Of a DNA stretch of 64,000 nucleotides, positions 58,895-64,000 are shown in pieces (positions within the stretch are counted from its first letter, which is position 1; every line of letters begins with the position of its first letter). The stretch spans positions 248,001 to 312,000 of the forward strand of contig SKCR01036762.1 of the NCBI GenBank assembly GCA_019454045.1, written 5' to 3'. Origin of the DNA: Zanthoxylum bungeanum. Its lineage: Eukaryota > Streptophyta > Magnoliopsida > Sapindales > Rutaceae. The notes under the pieces are model-generated. The model did no database searches. It had not been told where the DNA came from and saw nothing but the letters and a program-made list of their open reading frames with translations. Position numbers and translations under genes: made by a program.

Positions 58895-60530
58895 ATGGCA
58901 GAAGGCGGAAATCACCAATCGTCAGGGAATCCGGCCACAGATTGGATGAATAAGATAGAAGAAAGCATAAGGAAGGACATGGAGGATAGTCAGGCCCTCC
59001 TAAAAACCATGATGGACCGACTGGAGAGAATGGAAGGGGGGAACAGCGAAAAACCTGAAACCAGAGCTAATCAAAGAAGAGGAGAGATAGCAGATAGAAA
59101 GAGGGTTGTGGATACAAGTGAGGACGATGGACCTAGGAGGAGGGGGCCTTACGGGATAAAATTCATAGTTGTAGAAAAAGATTCACAAACAGAGGACACA
59201 TGGGAAGAAGAAGAAGAAGAAAGAACATCACCGGATCCCTCCTATGACAGTCTCCGCGACTCCAGAAGAGAGGACATGGAGCATAGCGGAAGTGTACGGG
59301 AAATTCCAAGGCATGAGGAACACCGCACTCGGGGCAATAGACGCACAGAGGGGCACCGAATACGACATGGCGGCACAAGCAGTGAAATAAAGTCTTGGTT
59401 AAAAAAAGAGATGACCAAGTGGGGAGTAGGCCTCAAGACCGATGCAAGTGATGCCCGGGACAGTGAGGAGGAATCTCCCCTCACGGAAGAAATAAAATCG
59501 GCAAAATTCCCAAAGCGATTCAACATGCCGACCATGGCACCTTACAAAGGCCACTCTGACCCGAAATCGCACATCGAAAGCTTTGTTCTGTTGATGGAAG
59601 TCCAGGGAGTGGTAGGAGATGCCATCTGCAAAGTGTTCCCCCTAACTCTAGGTGGACCCGCCATCCTATGGTACATAAGTCTGGCCCCGGGGAACATTGG
59701 AAACTTCACACAGCTCAAAAGGTCGTTCGTTCGACACTTCAAAGGGGCTTGCGTCCCCAAGAAGACGATTGGAGAATTAAGGCTTATGAAACAAGGAGAC
59801 GACGAGCCCCTAAAAATTTTCATCGAAAGGTATCACAATATGGTACTCGAGGTCGGAGGGTACGAGTCCAAAGAGGCCCTGGAAAGTTTAAAGGGAGCCC
59901 TAAGGTTCGGAAGACTATGGACTCACCTAAAAGACACACCAGATTATGCCACCGCTCTAGAGGTAGCCCAGAAATTTGTCTTGTTAGAAAGCGAAGAAAA
60001 GATCTCCCTAAGGGGGACAACCATTCGAGAAAGAACAATAAGAACATAGGCCCCCGACGACCGGACAGGGAATTCAAAAAATTCAATCCGAAACCCAAAG
60101 AATTCAAACCGATACCTCGAAGAGATCAGGAAAGAGGGTTCGCGACCCAGGTGAATCATGTAGTCCGAGAAGAAGCATATATTCCCCTGAGCAAGCCACC
60201 AGGGCAAATCATCATGGACATACAGGAAAAAGGCTTCTTGATAGAACCCGACCTCTGGAGATTCCCCCAGATAAAAGGAACTAGAAGTCTTACTGCGTAC
60301 ATCATAATCTGAGGGGGCACACAACGGACGAATGCAAGGATCTGCGGGAACAGATGGAGGACCTAGCCCGAAATGGGTATCTAAATAATTATATCAACCA
60401 TGAGGCCATGGCTGCCAGACAGAGGGCACGAGGCCGGCAGGTGAACATCATCGCAGGAGGGAAAACACTGGCCAAAGACTCTAATCGGTCAAGAAAAAGC
60501 TATAGCCGAATACAGGGGACAGAAGTGCTG
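58895..60530 (+). pseudogene. Tat-B gag
   Basis: The ATG at 58895 (MAEGGNHQSSGN) is the probable true Gag start. The frame is open to 60049, with the coiled-coil start, charged linker and capsid block (PYKGHSDPKSHIESF, GACVPKKTIGELRLMKQGDD). A shift near 60045 moves reading to EFKKFNPKPKEFKPI and IIMDIQEKGFLIEPDL. A second near 60285 precedes the CHHC knuckle, which is readable as YCVHHNLRGHTTDEC in a third frame after an in-frame stop. Confidence 0.87.
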
Positions 60531-61010
60531 GAAACGGAAAAGTCCCCAGTACCACGAGGAAGTCGGCCGGTACCCATAATGTTCACCGACGAGGACGCTC
60601 GAGGGGTGAGCTTCCCCCATGACGATGCGCTAATAATCAAAGCTACAATCAGCGGCACAGAGGTAGATAGAATCCTGGTAGATCCCGGAAGCGCAGTAGA
60701 CATAATCTCCAAGGAAGCTTTAGAAAGCCTGGGAGTGGAGTACGTAACCTTAACTAATGACGGCACCCCATATACGGTTTTGGAGGCTCAACGGTCATCC
60801 CGCTGGGGAGAATACAACTGGAAACAACCATCGGAACTCACCCCAGGACCCGAACAGTTATGGTAAACTTCATTGTGGTGGAATGCCTGAACAGTTACCA
60901 AGTCATTATCGGCCGACCTTTTATGATGAAAACAAAGGCTGCGATGTCCTGCTATCACTTAAAACTAAAGTTCCCCACCCGGGAAGGGTTTGGAATTGTG
61001 TGCGGGAGTC
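60531..61010 (+). pseudogene. Tat-B aspartic protease
   Basis: RILVDPGSAVDIIS carries the catalytic Asp codon (60681-60683). A 1-base loss near 60775 shifts the frame before the flap (TPIYGFGGS in the other frame). YQVIIGRPFM closes the domain in the next open stretch. Confidence 0.85.
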
Positions 61011-61780
61011 AGAAGATAGCCCGTAGCTGCTTTGCCACTCTCTCACGAGAGACCCTCTACATTGAAGAATGCACCAAGAAGAGGCAGAGGGGCAAGAACG
61101 AGATGAAGGAACCAGGTCCCCGCCCGGATAAAGTTGCCCGGCTAGGAACAACTGAAGAGTTAGAAGAAATAAAACTGTTCGGACCGAAAAAAGGCATAAA
61201 GATAGGGGGAAACTTGGACGAAACCCTAAAAAATGGCCTGCTAGAATGTCTACGGGAATACCTCGACATCTTCGCGTGGGGACATAATGACATGCCCAGG
61301 ATTGACCCAAAATTCATCAGTCACCGCTTAGCAGAAAATCCGTCACTAAAATCGGTCAAACAAAAGAGAAGGATCTTCAATCAAGAACAGTACAGAGCGA
61401 TGGCATCCGAGGTGGAAAAACTGTTAAAAGCAGTTTAAGACTCAATCCAGAGAAGTGTACATTCGGAGTGGCCTCAGGAAAATTTCTAGGCTACATGGTG
61501 AGCTCCCGAGGCATAGAAGCCAACCCCCAGAATATACAAGCCGTGCTAGATTTGACATCCCCCAGAACAATTAAAGAGGTGCAAGGTCTAACAGGCAGGG
61601 TCGCCGCTCTCAACGATTCATCTCTCGGGCGACCGACAAATGCCACCCCTTCTTCAAAGTCATCAAGAAGGCCCAAAAGGGGATCGATTGGACACCGGAA
61701 TGTGAGGAGGCCTTCCAGCAGCTAAAACAATATCTAGCACAGCCCCCACTCCTGGCTAAACCTCTCATAGGAGAGACATT
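61011..61780 (+). pseudogene. Tat-B RT remnant with core deletion
   Basis: The spacer and RT start read to EVEKLLKA at 61432. The next bases already match the RT thumb (LNPEKCTFGVASGKF). The stretch equal to about 38753-39229 of Tat-A, some 477 bp with all the RT palm motifs and YVDD, is missing, and a TAA follows the junction at once. A second 1-base loss near 61615 breaks the thumb. Reverse transcription cannot be encoded. Confidence 0.9.
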
Positions 61781-62640
61781 ATAATTGTACTTAGCTGTTT
61801 CAAAACACGCAGTGAGTTCGGTATTGGTGCAAGAGGCCGACCAGATCCAGAGACCGGTATACTATGTCAGCAAAGCTCTATTGGATGCAGAGACCCGATA
61901 TCCCGTGCATGAACTAGTCGCCCTATCCTTGATCACTGCAGCACGGAAATTACGACCCTACTTCCAGCCCACCCTATCGGAGTTTACACCAATTACCCCA
62001 TGCGGAAGATCTTGCAAAAACCAGAAACCTCGGGAAGGTTAATGAAATGGTCGGTGGAGCTAAGCGAGCACGACATTTCCTACCTCCCAAGGATAGCAAT
62101 AAAAGGGCAGGCCTTGGCAGATTTTGTTGCGGAACTCGCGGAACCCCAAATATTGACCACAGAGGAAAGCAAATGGGAAATGTCAGTGGATGGGTCTGCT
62201 AGCTCACAGGGCAATGGGGCAGGAATCGCGCTGAAAAAAAGTAAAGGAGAAGAAGTGTTGCTTGCCTTAAAATTTACTTTCAAAGCCACAAACAATGAGG
62301 CCGAATACGAAGCAATTTTGGCTGGATTAAGGCTATGCACAGTAGTGGGAGTCCACAACGTGGTAGTAAGGAGTGACTCTCAGCTAGCCATTCAAAAATT
62401 AAAGGGAGAATTTCAGGCCAGGGAGTCGACTATGATAGCTTACTTAGCCGAAGTAAAAAAGTTGATGGAGAAAGTGGGGAACGTACGCTTCGAACAAATC
62501 AGACGAGAAGACAACTGTGAAGCAGACTCCCTGGCCCGACTCGCATCCTCAATGAAAACCGAGGACCCCAGAATAATCCCTCTCATATGCCTCCGAGAAA
62601 GAAGCATATGGGAGCTGAAGGTAGATATAGTAGAAGAGGA
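61781..62640 (+). pseudogene. Tat-B degenerate RNase H and second archaeal-type RNase H
   Basis: The first RNase H reads LAVSKHAVSSVLVQEAD after a TAA (61783-61785) and is split by a shift near 61965. The second reads openly from 62000: SVDGSA (Asp), NNEAEYEAILAGL (Glu), VRSDSQLA (Asp) and NCEADSLA (Asp), the full DEDD set. Confidence 0.88.
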
Positions 62641-63888
62641 AGGCAAAAACTCATGGATGCAACCGATTAGGAGATACCTGGAAACAGGGGAAACCCCTAA
62701 AGACAAAAAGGAGGCCAAGAAACTAAAATTCAAGAGCACCAAGTTCTCCCTGATCGAAGGGGTGCTCTACCGGAGAGGCTATACCGTACCCCTCCTAAGA
62801 TGTTTAACAGAGGAGGAAGCAGATTATGTGCTCAGGGAAATTCACACGGGCATCTGTGGAAGTCACGCCGGAGGAAGATCAATCGCCTTTAAAGCCTTAA
62901 GACAAGGATTTTACTAGCCGACCATGCATCAGGACGGAGTGTGAGGATAGCCCAGAATGCGAAGGTTGTCAGAAAAATGCCAACATCCACCATCAACCGG
63001 CAGAACAATTAACCACCCTGTCCAGCCCCTAGCCGTTCGCGCAGTGGGGGCTAGATATCATAGGACCAATGCCAAAAGGGCGAGGGCAGGCAAAGTATGC
63101 AATCGTGGCCATTGACTATTTCACAAAATGGGCAGAAGCCGAGCCACTATCCACCATCACGGAGAAAAAGGCCACAGAGTTTGTAAAGAAGAACATTATC
63201 TGGAGGTTCGGAATCCCCCGGGCGATCATCACCGACAACGGGAAAAAATTCGATAGCAAAGGATTCAGGAAGCTCTGCGAAGACCTCCAGATCACCTTAA
63301 AATTCGCCTCGCCAGCCGACCCCAAGTCAAACGGACAGGTTGAGGCAATAAACAAGACCATCAAGGCAAACCTTAAAGCTCGGCTCGGATCATGCAAAGG
63401 CTTATGGGTCGAAGAATTACCAGAAGTGCTATGGGCACATCAGACGACCTATAAAGATTCCACAGGGGAAACACCATTTTCCCTATCATACGGATGTGAG
63501 GCCGTCATTCCAGCAGAAATCAGGGTAGCAACTCACAGGGTCCGCCACTTTAGGAATGAGCAGAATGAAGAACTTATCAAAAACCACCTCGACCTGATCG
63601 AGGAAAGGAGAGAAAAATCAGCTATGAAAGCAGCAGTCTACCAACAAAGAATGGCCTACTTCTACAACAGAAGAGTTCAGATCCGCTCCTTCCTCCCGGG
63701 CGACTTAGTATTAAGAAGGGTCACCTTAAACACCCGACGACCAGAGGAGGGCTCATTAGGTGCCAAGTGGGAAGGCCCTACAAAATCACAGAGGTAGTAA
63801 GGCCAGGGGCTTACATCCTAGAACAGCTGGACGACACAAGATTAAAAAAACCATGGAACGCCGAGATGTTGAGAAAATACTTTCAGTA
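62641..63888 (+). pseudogene. Tat-B integrase
   Basis: The zinc-binding half reads REIHTGICGSH and ends at TAG 62915-62917 where Tat-A has TGG. CEGCQKN follows in another frame. The core is open 63069-63797, with Asp in the ITDNGKKF block and Glu in GQVEAINKT. A shift near 63778 separates the end KPWNAEMLRKYFQ (stop 63886-63888). Confidence 0.88.
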
Positions 63889-64000
63889 AATTCTCCCTCC
63901 CTTCTTTTCTTTTGCAGCAACCCGACAAGGGACGAAAATTTGATATAAAGCCTCTCTCAAAATGGCCCGCATAGAGTTGTAAGAAGGGCAGTATGTCCCC
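63889..64000 (+). mobile_element. Start of the Tat-B 3' region
   Basis: Together with the last integrase codons this equals 52767-52925. The window ends inside it. Confidence 0.9.

Larger units (their letters stand above)
58843..64000 (+). mobile_element. Tat-B: gag-pol part of a Tat element running off the window
   Basis: From the primer region at 58844 through gag, protease, (RT deleted), RNase H, second RNase H and integrase to the beginning of the 3' region at 64000. It is the same subfamily as Tat-C. Lesions include frameshifts near 60045, 60285, 60775, 61615, 61965 and 63778, stops at 61783 and 62915, and the RT deletion at 61432. It has gag ATG, which Tat-A lost. Confidence 0.92.

Noticed and set aside
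1..64000. tRNA, rRNA, CRISPR or bacterial-type operons
   Set aside because: None seen. Genes have introns and plant architecture, and tRNA-like words are only retrotransposon primer sites.

Overview
This is nuclear DNA of a flowering plant, probably a eudicot. I see no basis for naming a species. About nine tenths of the window is nested LTR retrotransposons and smaller DNA-transposon pieces. Around them sits one compact gene island (about 45.4-52.8 kb) with two host genes.

Left part (1-35.4 kb). An old Ty3/gypsy element, probably a Tekay-type chromovirus, runs from before the window start to 16849 and keeps its 2.6 kb 3' LTR. A minus-strand Ty1/copia element (3388-12777, LTRs about 1.92 kb) sits inside it. 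To its right are a copia gag fragment (19001-19402), a hAT-type MITE (19505-20051), and a second, young copy of the same copia family (20369-30228). After that come old LTR-like debris and the 3' end of a SIRE-type copia element (34540-35419). Both full copia copies have decayed coding regions and share the same in-frame stop in RNase H, so this looks like a family moved in trans.

Middle part (35.4-52.8 kb). Tat-A (35420-45418) is a complete Ty3/gypsy Tat-lineage element with a perfect 5-bp target duplication (AATAC). It has gag, protease, RT, a degenerate first RNase H, a second archaeal-type RNase H and integrase, all broken by stops and frameshifts. Its 3' region contains a truncated hAT transposase gene. 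Tat-A stops 566 bp upstream of an intact nine-exon gene for the ER-lumen co-chaperone P58IPK/DNAJC3 (TPR plus J domain, 485 aa). The retained promoter has an exact ERSE-I arrangement (CCAAT-N10-CACG) next to a TATA box. Tail to tail with it is an intron-less gene for a fasciclin-like arabinogalactan protein (FLA11/12 type, 241 aa, minus strand).

Right part (52.8-64 kb). A second Tat subfamily starts abruptly at the last codons of integrase (52767). It runs through a long 3' region with hairpin-bearing tandem repeats and a decayed, intron-containing antisense gene, crosses one LTR (58026-58842), and continues directly into a new gag-pol (Tat-B). After 11,075 bp the sequence comes back to the same integrase end. 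One LTR therefore joins two internal regions, meaning a tandem or an integrated circle, and the repeat should continue past the window edge. Tat-B lacks about 480 bp of RT core including YVDD.

Limits: percent identities are estimates by eye. The two LTRs of the youngest copia differ mainly by 1-2 base indels, so some frameshifts in the repeats may be assembly errors. The two host genes show none.
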